Below the pieces are notes generated by a model. That model was not told the origin of the DNA and searched no databases. It saw only the letters and a program-made list of their open reading frames with translations. A DNA stretch of 64,000 nt. It comes from Mesotaenium endlicherianum (Eukaryota > Streptophyta > Zygnematophyceae > Zygnematales > Mesotaeniaceae). The stretch lies in assembly GCA_009602735.1 (NCBI GenBank), contig WELA01006186.1:112663-176662 (forward strand). Reading direction: 5' to 3'. The position numbers were made by a program, and so were the translations under genes. Shown here piece after piece: positions 55,109-64,000 of the stretch. How positions within the stretch are numbered: the stretch's first letter is position 1; each line of letters begins with the position of its first letter.

Positions 55109-56706
55109 CTATGGACTGAACAGGGGTAGAGGCTCAACTTCACCTGATGCTACCATTCCAGCCATTTCGGCTAGGCAGGCCACCAACTCTGCTGGGCTGC
55201 TCGGGTCTTCGTCCTCTTGAGCTCTTGTTCTGTCGTCTGAAGATGGGTCTGGGTTCCCGCTGAGGCCATCGACGTCGTTGTTGAGCACTCCTGCTCTGTG
55301 CACCACCGTCATTTGGTACTCTTGCAGCTTAAGAGCCCAACGAGCCAACTTACCAGTGAGGTCTCCATTGTTCATCAGCCATAGTAATGGTGAATGATCC
55401 GTAATCAGCGTGAAGGGTCTTCCCCACAGATACTCTCTGAAGTGTGTGACAGCCCAAACCACTGCCAGCAGCTCTCCTTTGTAGGACGAGTAGTTGCTCT
55501 TTGCTCGATTGTTAGAGCGTGAGGCATAGGCAATGACATATTCCTCTCTAGGGCTCGCGACCTGAGTGAGTACTGCGCCAATTCCCACACGGCTCCAGTC
55601 AGTGTGCAGATTGAACGGTTTGGAGTAGTCAGGCGTTCGCAAGACTGGGGCTGTTATCAGCCGCTCCTTAAGCTCGTTCATGGGTTTCTCCTGAGCTTTT
55701 GTCCACACAAAAGGCACATCCTCTTTCAGGAGTTTCGTCAGGGGTTTAGCAATTTTGCTATAATCCTTCACAAACTTACGATAGTATTCGCTTAGCCCTA
55801 ACAGAGCTTTCAGCTTAGACACATTCGCAAGTGCAGGTATCTTGTAAATAGCCTCAGTCTTTACAGCCCGAGGGGACATGGCATTGTTCCCAATCTCATG
55901 TCCTAGGTAAGGCACGTGTGCCTTAAAGAATTTGCACTTCCCAGGAAGCAGCTTCATCTGGAATTTCTCCAGGCGCTGGAACACTTGTTCCAAGTGCTCG
56001 AGGTGCTCCTCTATGGACTTGCTGAATACTACCACATCGTCAATGTATGGCTTAGCGAAATCCAGCCTTTCCGGCACTCTATCCATAGTCGTCTGAAATA
56101 TGGCTGGGGCATTTTTCAGCCTAAATGGCATTACTGCCCATTGCCAAAGTCCCCTTTGAGCCCAGAAGGCGGTCTTACCTCGATCTTCTGTTTTTACAGG
56201 GATCTGGTTGAAGATTTGGTGCAGATCAATGATGCTAAACACCTTCCCGGTGGTGGCAATCGCAAATATCTGCTCCGACGTAGGCATCACATAGCTGTAC
56301 GGCTCCGTGTAGAGATTCAGTCGCCTGTAATCTCCACACATACGAGTGGCAGTGTAATTGCCGGCCTCGTCCTTTTTAGCGACTACTACTGTAGGAGCCC
56401 CATGCACTGAGGTAGATTTTTCAATCATGCGGAGCTTATGCAGCTCTTCGCGAGTTTTCTCCACACAGTCCCACTCTGTCTGATTGAGCTTATGCGCCCA
56501 AGTCTGACTGGGTTATCAATAGTTAGTGTGATCTCACACACACTGGCAATGGTTCTACCAATCTCCTCCTTAGTAAAAGCAAACACCTTGCGGTGTTTCT
56601 TCAGCAACCTTTCTACCTGTGCTCTCTGCTGGGCTGAGACCATTTTCCTAATGGCAAAAGTCTCAATTTCAGGTTGCTTCTCCCCAACAAAGGCATCTAG
56701 TAGTTG
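55109..56706 (-). pseudogene. Fam4 reverse transcriptase and RNase H
   Basis: Begins just after the in-frame TAG at 56707 (QLLDAFVGEKQPEIETFAIRK, VERLLKKHRKVFAFTKEEIG). One base is missing in a G run at about 56500 (NPVRLG / AHKLNQTEWD), which shifts the frame to 56464-55109. RT motifs: APTVVVAKK, MCGDYRRLN, FSIIDLHQIFNQI, VMPFRLKNAPAIFQ (Gly of PFGL is Arg), YIDDVVVFS. The connection domain is LLGLSEYYRKFVKDYS. RNase H motifs are HTDWSRVGIGAVLTQ (Ala of TDAS is Trp), YSSYKGELLAVVWAV, LITDHSPLLWL, and a terminal DVDGLSG. RNase H is followed by an acidic tail to the stop at 55109. Confidence 0.9.
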
Positions 56707-56709
56707 CTA
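56701..56709 (-). promoter_or_regulatory. In-frame UAG with CARYYA readthrough context between linker and RT
   Basis: The minus strand reads AAG TAG CAA CTA CTA. The reading frame is the same before and after the stop. UAG followed by CAR-YYA is the context of the tobamovirus-type leaky stop, so this could be a device that limits RT output. It could also be a plain CAG-to-TAG mutation that falls by chance before CAACTA. Confidence 0.5.
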
Positions 56710-58584
56710 CTTCTTGGGTGCAGGTGGGGGCTTTTCGCCCTCATCTTGGCCCTCAGGCTTTTTTGCCTGATTCTGGCTCTCAGGCTTTTTTGCCTGATTC
56801 TTAGGAGGTGGGGTAGCAGGCTTTGCAGCTTGCTCCTCCGTTGCCATAGGCTCTGCAGCCTGTTTCCTAGGCTTTTTACCTTTCCCGATGACGCGTCGCC
56901 TCTCCTGCGGTGAGGTGTACGTCAGGCGGATGGGTTGCCTCAGGAACATTTCCTCGTCGACTGCAGTCCAACTGGTCCCGGTTCCTCCTTCTTCACGTGG
57001 CCGAGGTTGGTTTGCCATTGGCCAACCCGCAGGATCTGTCCTAGGGCTGTTTACCCAACCCCACTCTTGCTCAATAATAGCCATGCGGACGACGGTCGTG
57101 CCATACTCCTCCCTTGCGGGTGGTGTGACCGTCCATGCTTGCGTCAACGTTGGCGGCCTTTGAGGTACCGCTAGTTGTGCGAGGAAAGCATCATCTGCTG
57201 CGGTCAAGCGGCTGATGGTGTTTCCCATATCCATCAGTTTCCATTTTGGGATTGTCATGGGAGCAGGTGCCTCCGACCTCTGCATCCTAAGATCTGATAG
57301 TTGCAACAAGGGCGTGTTCATGCCTGGCGGCACACTTATGCCCAATGCCATTGCCCTGCGAATCAAGCCGTCCTCTCCCTCTCTCTGTAGAATATCCCGC
57401 AGAGGCGGAGGAGGTGGGGCTGTGGCTCCTCGTGGAACGCCCTCTCTCTGAGCCTTCCCCTTATGCTTGAAATATCGCTTTAGCATCCTCCTACAAGATG
57501 CGTTACCCTCACGGGCCACCTTCCTTGGTCTGCTTGCGCGACCCTTGGGTTTACCTTGCGCTGTCTCCACTTTAGCAGTGCAGGCAGTCACCTCCTGCCA
57601 TTGCGGCGGTCGTGCGGTTGACTTGGGCTCTGCCATTGGGAGACTGGCAATAGGGGTACTGGATGTTGGTGACCTTAATTCTTCATAAAGGTCTGCCGAG
57701 CTTGGCCCCATCAGGTGGTCAGGTACCCAGTCGTCTGTACTCAGCTCCTGTAAGTCAAGCAGATCCAACTCTGACGTGGAAAAACGTGGAATTTCTTCCC
57801 TGGCATCCCCTCCATTGTTGAGTGATGGCAACTTCAACTCTGAGAGGCCTTGCATCTCTGCATTCTCTCCCTCCTCTGACTTCTCTGTTCCAGGAGGCGG
57901 CGATTCTTCATCCCCTCCTGTGTTGAGCCTCGCCATGTTGATGATGGCTGACTGTAGAGCGCGAGCTGCTTTCGCCACTTTCTCTTCCTTGAGTCGAGGG
58001 GCGTCTGCTTTCAGCAACTGCTCCATGATTTGCCTGGTGATCGACTCAGCTGTGCTACCAACTGTGTCTTGTGGTTGCCCTTTGGCCTCTGGCTCTGGGC
58101 TCATTAGAACAGGTGTGGCGGGCAATCTCTCGACCGTCTCCTTCCTGCGTTCTTCAAAAATCACCTCCAGGCAAATGGTCTTTCCATACCCTCCAGAATT
58201 TCCTGAATCTTGACTGCATTCTTCGGCCCATTCGCCAATATTGCACTGGCGTTCTTCATATCTTGACGTTGCCGCGTCTGGGGATGGGCTTCCGTAGACC
58301 TGGTCTTGGGCCATGTTCCGTAACTCAGAACTGGTCTCTTCCTCCCATTCCGGCATCCTCACAAATATTTGGCTGGAGCATTCTGCAGATAATGGGACCT
58401 CCTGTGATTTGCTTGCTGCAGCGCTCGCCAAAGGGTTTGCTTCACCAGTTGCCTGGTCTTCCATGGCTATGTCTTCCCGCAGCCTTCGCAGCTCTCTTTC
58501 CAGAGGGTCGTGTAGAGCCGTCATCCGATTGTTAATTCGTGCCAGTAGGTCTTGACACTTGGTCGGCTCTGCCACTCTGGTTTC
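56707..58584 (-). CDS. Fam4 linker protein between methyltransferase and RT (unknown function)
   Basis: An uninterrupted frame of about 625 codons follows a TGA at 58585-58587 in the same frame as the methyltransferase. The first ATG-like start is not important, because it is probably part of a long polyprotein. The N-terminal 60 residues may form a coiled coil (LERELRRLREDIAMEDQ). Acidic, Ser/Pro-rich disordered stretches follow, with an Arg/Lys-rich segment near residues 345-385 (RASRPRKVAREGN, RRMLKRYFKHKGKAQREG), a proline run (APPPPPLRDIL), a more ordered stretch (IPKWKLMDMGNTISRLTAADDAFLAQL) and a repeated NQAKKPE tail. I recognise no family. Its position between DNMT and RT suggests a capsid-associated or targeting module, which is speculation. 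Confidence 0.75.
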   Translation of the reverse strand, partial: ETRVAEPTKCQDLLARINNRMTALHDPLERELRRLREDIAMEDQATGEANPLASAAASKSQEVPLSAECSSQIFVRMPEWEEETSSELRNMAQDQVYGSPSPDAATSRYEERQCNIGEWAEECSQDSGNSGGYGKTICLEVIFEERRKETVERLPATPVLMSPEPEAKGQPQDTVGSTAESITRQIMEQLLKADAPRLKEEKVAKAARALQSAIINMARLNTGGDEESPPPGTEKSEEGENAEMQGLSELKLPSLNNGGDAREEIPRFSTSELDLLDLQELSTDDWVPDHLMGPSSADLYEELRSPTSSTPIASLPMAEPKSTARPPQWQEVTACTAKVETAQGKPKGRASRPRKVAREGNASCRRMLKRYFKHKGKAQREGVPRGATAPPPPPLRDILQREGEDGLIRRAMALGISVPPGMNTPLLQLSDLRMQRSEAPAPMTIPKWKLMDMGNTISRLTAADDAFLAQLAVPQRPPTLTQAWTVTPPAREEYGTTVVRMAIIEQEWGWVNSPRTDPAGWPMANQPRPREEGGTGTSWTAVDEEMFLRQPIRLTYTSPQERRRVIGKGKKPRKQAAEPMATEEQAAKPATPPPKNQAKKPESQNQAKKPEGQDEGEKPPPAPKK

Positions 58585-58587
58585 TCA

Positions 58588-58979
58588 AAGTGCTTCACCT
58601 TGGTCAGCCTCAGCTGCGTCCCTTTCAACACCATATTCTTCTTGTCGCTGATGCGCTTCTCTGATAGCTCTCTGATCAGAAATTGGCACCACATGGACTC
58701 CAATCGTTACTGGTCTCGGCCTGGGCATAGGCTTGTCAGAGAATGTCATCTGCTGCCAAGTCATAATCGTCTCCACCAACCACGTCATGGAGTGATGCCC
58801 AATCATATTGCCGAATAACTTCCCAGCGTCGTCCTGTCACACCATCGCAACAAGTTCTTGTGCAATGGAGTTGGGTACCCCTAGGCACCTTCCCTTTTCT
58901 TCAGCTGTCGGCTCTCTCCACTGAGCTTCTCTGTCGTGCGCATTCTTAACCATTCCTGGTCCTCCATTCACGAATGCGC
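58588..58979 (-). pseudogene. Fam4 DNA methyltransferase C-terminal part (motifs IX-X)
   Basis: Continues the methyltransferase beyond the solo LTR: RAFVNGGPGMVKNAHDRE, then PTAEEKGRCLGVPNS (the E-R-x-x-G-x-P type segment preceding motif X), one TGA at 58837-58839, then KLFGNMIGHHSMTWLVETI, which corresponds to motif X (GN with the following helix). The TGA is followed by CAG and could derive from CGA (Arg) by C-to-T. The frame then runs on to a second TGA (58585-58587), again compatible with CGA. No other lesion is visible. Confidence 0.85.
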
Positions 58980-58984
58980 GTGAT

Positions 58985-59715
58985 TGTAAGGTCATAGGTT
59001 TATAAAGTGCATTTTTGAGTTTCATAAAATTATGTTTTGATTGTACATTCATGTAGAGTGCATTTTTGTGGTCATTTTGATATAAAGTTCATCAAATTTG
59101 GTCAGGTATTGAAAGAGTTATGGATTTCCAAAGTTTAATTAGTTTTGAGGTCGGTTGACGACTGTCCTTAATTCGCGGTGAGCGCGACCGTCAGATTGAC
59201 CGACAGCGTCGAGCGATCTGGCCCGTTAGAATGAACTCGAACCTTCACGTAAGTTCGGCTGAGCGGAGTGCCGACTAGGTCGATTTACCTAGAAGTTTCG
59301 GTTTAGCCTAGCGCGTCTAAGATAGAATATTCTAGTAATGTCGATGCATGTATGTGGACGTCAATTCGGCCCGACACGATCTGGCTTACTCACGAATATT
59401 CTGGAAGGGACGATTTGACGAACACTTAGGAAAATCTGTAGCTTCCTCCTAGGGAGGAGCACTTAGGCAGAAAATTATAAATAGGCATAACTTCTTTGTT
59501 TCTTATCAGTTTTCACTTCTGTAAATTTCTACGGGTTTGTAATGACAAGGCCTTTCATCCTACATCATTTGTGAGCAGGGTTTTGCTACTCAAAATGATT
59601 GAGTAATTTTCCTAAGCTTTGTTAGTGATATGCCGCTGCACTCTCTAATATGATGGCAACTAGTTCCTTTCCTCGTGAGTCACTACGCTTCCACTAGGGC
59701 ACTTTGTCCCTTTCA
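58985..59715 (+). repeat. Fam5 solo LTR (731 bp) with perfect TSD GTGAT, inside the methyltransferase
   Basis: TGTAAGGTCATAGG ... TTTGTCCCTTTCA. Target duplications GTGAT are at 58980-58984 and 59716-59720. A TATAAATA box near 59477 sets a plus orientation, opposite to Fam4. It is a solo LTR left by recombination between the two LTRs of a full insertion. Confidence 0.93.
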
Positions 59716-61749
59716 GTGATCCTGGGTTTGCCGTAAAGGTGGGCAGCACCACCCTTGGCCGGCCTGGCTCGTTGACGACGTACTGTGGGTAGGAATCCCT
59801 CCTGATCACTGGCTTGGTTTCCACCATCAGTGCTTCTCCCACAGATACTGCCGTTGGTGTGTGCCGCGTAATCTCCTCCATCTCCCTTAGGATTTTAATG
59901 GACATGCCGTTGGTCCAGAATGGTCTGGCCCGATGTGAGAGTCCTCCGTGCCTGGCGTCGTTGATCAATACATGATGACCCAGGGTGGAGTCGAAGACCA
60001 GCCATGGATCTCCTGGCTTCATCTGGTTGTAATCCATCCCTGGATGTACATTCTCAATCACAAACACTGGTGGGTAGAGATGCTGGCGTTCCCGCAGCAT
60101 ACTGATGATCTTCACCATCCTTCCCCAGTGTTGTGCTTGCGGGTCATTGAATCCCCTCCTGTTCCCAGCTTGCGAGAAAGGTTGACAAGGGAATCTCGCA
60201 AAAATCCAGTCAATCATGTAACCATACAGGTCCTCAGACTTCACATCGAGAATGTTTCCTCCACCAAGACGCACCAACCTAGAATCAGTAGGCACCAACG
60301 CCTTGAAATGATGCATTTGCCGCATCTGACTCATGACCTCCTTAAATGCTGTGAAAGCACACTCATCGTTGTCCACATACAGCACTTTGGATACCTGGAT
60401 ACCTCGCTGAATCAGTGAGACGGTTCCAGAACCAAGTCCGGCAAACAATTCCAGCACTACTACTCCTCTTCTGCGAAAAGGATCTTCCATCCTCATAATG
60501 CCTTGCGGCAGCGGGTCTACTCCATGCATCAAATCGGCAGCAGACTTAACTGGATAAGGAACTGGCAGCAGCTCTTGCGGGCCACGGTCCCTGTTACTCA
60601 CAGCTTCCAGTTGCTCCATAATCCGAGAATGCCAAACCAAGGAAGTCGGCATGTTGACGCGGGTGTAGCCCTCCTCTTTGCGTTGCATGATAAGGTCATA
60701 ATGGTCTGGATCCCGATCATTCACACAACAATCTAGCAGTCCGTAGTTCGCCTCTCCCGAGCAAACCATTTTCACAGGAATTTCTCCTGTCGGCTGCCGA
60801 TCTGTCGACTGGTAAGTCACCCTCTGCTTCCGCAGGTCTATGACTATACCCAGGGGAATCGGAGCTTCTGTCCCCAAGAGAACATCATAGTTCTCTGCCT
60901 CTGTCTCCGTGCATTCTATGAGCAGTGACGCCTCCTTAGGTTTCCCCAAATTTCCTGTGATTTTCACAAGCTTGCGGGTAATTTCACAAGACTTTGGAAT
61001 CTGCCCAGATGCAATCCTCAACTGAAAAGGACTTTCTTTTAGGTCCCTTGCCGTCAATCCCAGAGCTTTCACAGCTCGCTTTTCCAAGATTACTGGCTGT
61101 GCGCCAGTGTCCAATAGGATATTGGGAGCGGCCCAGTCGTTGAACGTCAAAACTCTATTCTTGTTCTGCACTCTCACAGTGCTGAAATTAGTAGGCAGCG
61201 AAGCGCTGTTCGCGCCTTCCTTAGCTATGTCCAACTGCTGTCCGGCTTCTTCAACCGTGAAAGGATACGTAAGACGCAGATCAGCGAGTGAAAGACAAGG
61301 AATGTGCTGAATCCGGTGTTCCACCAGAGCCTTCAGGTTTTGCAGCGAAAAACTAAATGTCTTGCGTGGCTCAGGCTTGGCTTGTCGTAGCTGCGCAATC
61401 TCGTTCTCATCGAGAGTGATCCGAAAGGTCTGAGGAAGCTTCCCAGCATTCCTTGGAACCAGGGTGTCATGATCTGCGCGCTCCGCGGCCGTTGCAGACA
61501 CGGCCTTCTCAGGCGTCAGCTTCTCGCCTTTGCAGACGGTCTTTTCGGCCACATCTGCATCATAATGGGCATTAGGCACATTCAGTCTTGCAAATTGAGC
61601 TTTCAACTCTGCAATCTCTGCACTCATAGCATCATACTTCTGGTTACCCTTCCGGTTACCAGAGTTATCTCTCTCCCGTTTCTTACCCTTATCCGCCTCT
61701 TTCGTGGCAGCATTAGCCCATGGTGGCTTCAGTTCTTGGACCAACACTC
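59716..61749 (-). pseudogene. Fam4 Pol N-terminus: aspartic protease and C5 cytosine DNA methyltransferase
   Basis: A frame of about 677 codons before the LTR insertion. It opens after a TGA at about 61750; the start is not an ATG, so it is probably reached from gag by frameshifting. Residues about 200-310 are a retropepsin (NILLDTGAQPVILE with Asp-Thr-Gly at 213-215; YDVLLGTEAPIPLG). From 429 the methyltransferase transfers a methyl group from S-adenosylmethionine to cytosine C5: motif I VLELFAGLGSG (431-441), motif II VDNDE (458-462), motif IV FPCQPFSQAG with catalytic Cys521 (codon 60187-60185), motif VI IENV (564-567), motif VIII SHRARPFWTN (604-613). Motif VIII resembles DNMT3/DRM enzymes, whereas FPCQPFS resembles bacterial and DNMT1-type enzymes. 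The order is the standard I-to-X order, not the rearranged plant DRM order. It ends at 59716 at the solo LTR. Confidence 0.92.
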
Positions 61750-62001
61750 ATCTTCTGAGTGTCCCTTTTTGCTGCAATGTGCGCATACCTGCGCCTTGCT
61801 AGCAGACAATTGCTTAGCATCCGGGTACGGACAATCTCTCTTTTGATGTCCCGATTTTCCGCAATTCCAACAGCCCTTTGCTGTCTCAGCAGTGTTGGCG
61901 TGCTTGGCAAACCTATTGAAAGACCCGCTCTTCTTCTTAAACTGAAAATTAGAGCTATTGGCCTTAGGCTGAAAGGATTCCTCCTTTCTCTCAGGAGCCA
62001 T
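61729..62001 (-). pseudogene. Fam4 Gag C-terminus with two CCHC zinc knuckles
   Basis: MAPERKEESFQPKANSSNFQFKKK, then CWNCGKSGHQKRDC and CAHCSKKGHSEDEC, stop at 61729. Two knuckles in tandem suit a nucleocapsid that packages RNA. The frame differs by one base from the upstream Gag, where sequence FKEARL continues naturally into MAPERK, so a single-base indel near 62002 separates them. The pol frame overlaps this end by about 20 bases in the -1 register. Confidence 0.85.
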
Positions 62002-62663
62002 AAGCGAGCCTCCTTGAACCAGACTTTACCTTCCTCAACATTGCGTGCTATTTCAGCAGCCTCGTCGATGTTCCAGTCGATTCCGCATTTCGCAGATAGG
62101 TGCGGCCTGACCTCACAATCTGTGTCTTTACCCAGACACAATAAGAATTTGTCAGCCACAATCCTAGGCTCATAGATTCTTGCCTTCTTGGCAAGGTCTA
62201 CCAATCTGGATTTGACCTCCATCACTGTCTCGTTCTTCTGACGGACAAAATGCACATAACGGTGCACGTTAAGACTGCGATCCTCTGGGAATTTTGCTTC
62301 AAGCAACTTAAAGAAACGACGCAGACAGTGCTCAGAGTCTAACTGGTCATCACCAGCCTCCATATCCCTACGGCAACTAGCCAATGCTTGTGCATGGCTT
62401 GCTTCCTTGGTGGCACTATCACCATACTGCCCTGTAAAAGGTGCAGCCCAGCGCGTTACTCGTTCCTGAGCATTAGCAATCTTTTCAGACAATTCTGCAC
62501 ACACTTTACGCAATTCTGCGACAGACCCAGCATCATCATCTCGAGTAGCCGCTCGCTGCTGACCCTCAGTGAGTTGCTTCATGGCATCTGTTAATTTTTG
62601 TGTTAGTGCAGCTAAGTCTATGCTCTCAACAGGTGCAGCAGGTATCGCTCTTCCTGATGACAA
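61990..62663 (-). pseudogene. Fam4 Gag core
   Basis: Frame opens at TTG 62663 after an in-frame TAA. It has helical segments (LTQKLTDAMKQLTEGQQRAA, ELRKVCAELSEKIANAQERV) and a region typical of retrotransposon Gag: HCLRRFFKLLEAKFPEDRSLN, YVHFVRQKNETVMEVKSRLVDLAKKARI, DKFLLCLGKD. There is no ATG at the start, so this is the interior of a longer Gag that continued from 63413-62838. Confidence 0.75.
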
Positions 62664-62837
62664 AGCGGACGGGCGGGCTTTCTTTTTAGATTTTTAAATC
62701 CCTCGCCTTCTTTTGCTCGTGAAACACCCATTCTCGGGTAAGGTTCTCATCCTTCCGGAATTGGCGATAAAGGCATCCTTGTCCGAGTAGTGAACCAAGC
62801 TTATAAAAGCGACTGACTGAGTGTAAGAAAAATCCTT

Positions 62838-63413
62838 TCAAATTCTTTCAAAGAAATCAGCCCAATAGATCTTATCAAACTCTTCAAAAGTGAGACTATT
62901 TCCACCGGTTCGTCCACTAAAACACTTTGTAGCCAGCTTGAACTTAGGATTTTCATCCTTATCATCACCAGTCATATCGAATGGTGACCAAGACTCACTA
63001 ACTTTACCCCACGCGTCGTGCTCTCTGCCCAAATTGGGTACAAAGACTTGCGCATTATACGGATTCTCACCGTTTGTGGCAGTATGGCACGACTCGTCTC
63101 CCGACGGTTGCTCACTCCACAGGTTATCCGTGCGCACAGATGTCTCACTTCCTCGTGGACTCTCGCTTGAATCAGAACCTTCCGCAGGCTCCACAGGGTA
63201 GTAGAGTCTTCCACTCCTCAACCACATGTACAGTTGAATTTCTCCGGGTCCCCTTCCAGGTAGAGCACCGGCAGCCCTCACAGGCCTCAATCCGCAATTT
63301 GCTTGGGAATTTCTATTCGCCTGAACCACAGAACCCAAGTTCTCAGAAGTAGGACGGAAGTCTCTTACTTCCACATAGGCTTTATGCCTTAAGGTTCTTG
63401 GGTTCACAGGCAA
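62838..63413 (-). pseudogene. Fam4 Gag N-terminal extension or upstream ORF
   Basis: 191-codon frame in the same register as the Gag core, separated from it by TGA (62838-62840) and TAA (about 62696). It is polar and acidic (EPAEGSDSSESPRGSE, SEQPSGDESCHTATNGEN) and ends FEEFDKIYWADFFERI. No known domain. The upstream limit is a TGA at about 63434, so the true start is not visible. Confidence 0.5.
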
Positions 63414-63436
63414 GCAAATTGTAGTTTGCAGAAATC

Positions 63437-64000
63437 ACACTCTAAGCAGCTTGACATACAACGTCAGATTCAGGAAAAATCGCCCTTCAGGCTTTCGCTT
63501 AACTTTCACAAAGTCACAGCTTACAAAACTCTGAAACTACACGTCTATGCTGGCCTGGGTCAAGCTCTTCACTTAACACCGCGCCTTAACAGTTCTTCAC
63601 TGCCAGGCTAGGCTCACTCAGTTCTTCACTGAGAGCTTTATCTGCCAATACTACTCTCTCTCTTCGAGATGCGAATGCGACTTCTGAGAACTTGGAAACT
63701 AACACACAACTCACCATTTTAAGGCTGCTTCACACACTGGTGGCGTTCGATCGAATCTGTGCTAATCTTCTAGCAGATTCTATTTTGCAGTTCTCCTACT
63801 TTCAACAGTGAGATTCCCTCTTGGGAACTCCTACAATCCTAACTTATCTATGATACACTGAGAAGAATCTTCAGCGTCGGCAGAAGCGTGGGGCCTCGGC
63901 TGTAGTGAGACAGATAGATAAAGTACTTAGTAAAACAGAATACTTTATCTATTCAAGACAAGGATCTTTGAACACAAGTGGTAGCTTCTTGAAAGAGAGA
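63437..64000 (-). other. Fam4 5' leader (no gene seen)
   Basis: No open frame of note and no PBS complementary to initiator tRNA-Met is found, so the LTR boundary lies beyond the window or uses another primer. Nothing else is identified. Confidence 0.4.

Larger units (their letters stand above)
52527..64000 (-). mobile_element. Fam4 gypsy element encoding a cytosine DNA methyltransferase (5' end beyond window)
   Basis: Order on the minus strand: leader, gag with two zinc knuckles, protease, DNA methyltransferase, long linker, RT, RNase H, integrase, PHD-like finger, polypurine tract, 3' LTR (53600-52527). The 5' LTR and PBS are not in the window. It appears inserted in a minus-strand Fam3 RT gene at 52526. 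The coding region is damaged by two frameshifts, several single stops and one solo LTR, but all enzymatic motifs can be read. Confidence 0.88.

Noticed and set aside
58985-59715. Solo LTR read as an intron of the methyltransferase, because it begins with GTAAGG and is followed by TTTCAG
   Set aside because: Those signals are on the plus strand while the gene is on the minus strand, and the 5-bp duplication with a TATA box identifies a solo LTR.
61755-61800. C AAA AAG as a -1 slippery site for the Fam4 gag-pol junction
   Set aside because: The pol frame has a TGA between this site and the open region, and the heptamer is not of X XXY YYZ form. The mode of Fam4 Pol expression stays unresolved.

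Overview
The window is made entirely of LTR retrotransposons of the Ty3/gypsy (Metaviridae) type and their remains. I found no host gene, rRNA, CRISPR array or bacterial-type operon. The initiator-tRNA-Met primer-binding sites (TGGTATCRGAGC), the chromodomain-tailed integrases and the density of nested elements point to a streptophyte, most likely a charophyte green alga such as Chara. That assignment is inference. Five families are distinguished here. Fam1 has copies A, B, C, E and fragments D and F. Its order is LTR, gag, -1 frameshift, pol with chromodomain, then an unusual third ORF, then LTR. Fam2 is a chromodomain gypsy with DSGAS protease. Fam3 is another chromodomain gypsy. Fam4 is a gypsy element that carries a cytosine DNA methyltransferase. 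Fam5 is known here only from solo LTRs of about 0.7 kb.

Layout. 1-2240: end of a Fam3 element (integrase, chromodomain, 3' UTR, start of LTR). 2242-4725: Fam1-D, only the pol end and ORF3, fused to a chromodomain fragment. 4899-4971: internally deleted Fam5 LTR. 4972-6125: Fam1-F pol fragment on the minus strand. About 6986-37207: a four-level nest. A Fam2 element (+) is split by Fam1-C (-). C is split by Fam1-A (-, 12811-30487, target duplication TTATG). A is split inside its 5' LTR by Fam1-B (+, 21177-30018, target duplication GTAAG). B is the best copy, with an intact 1243-residue Pol and an intact ORF3. 37690-43054: a decayed minus-strand Fam2 element carrying a solo Fam5 LTR. 43055-51358: Fam1-E (+), decayed, ending in a fold-back LTR stub. 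51371-52526: Fam3 (-) remnant.

52527-64000: Fam4 (-), running off the right edge. It reads gag with two CCHC knuckles, protease, C5 cytosine methyltransferase (motifs I, IV, VI, VIII and X visible), a long basic and proline-rich linker, RT, RNase H, integrase, and a PHD-like zinc finger at the integrase C terminus. The methyltransferase is split by a Fam5 solo LTR with a perfect GTGAT duplication. Its flanks rejoin in frame, so the domain was continuous before the insertion. Retrotransposon-borne DNMTs have been reported from charophytes and dinoflagellates (de Mendoza and colleagues, 2018, from memory). This copy adds a possible writer-plus-reader arrangement and a leaky-stop context (UAG CAA CUA) in front of RT.

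Shared logic: Fam1 appears to set its Gag:Pol ratio by -1 frameshifting at U UUA AAA followed by a perfect 10-bp hairpin. It may express ORF3 from a spliced RNA, since TACTAAC and a CAG acceptor precede ORF3 in two copies.
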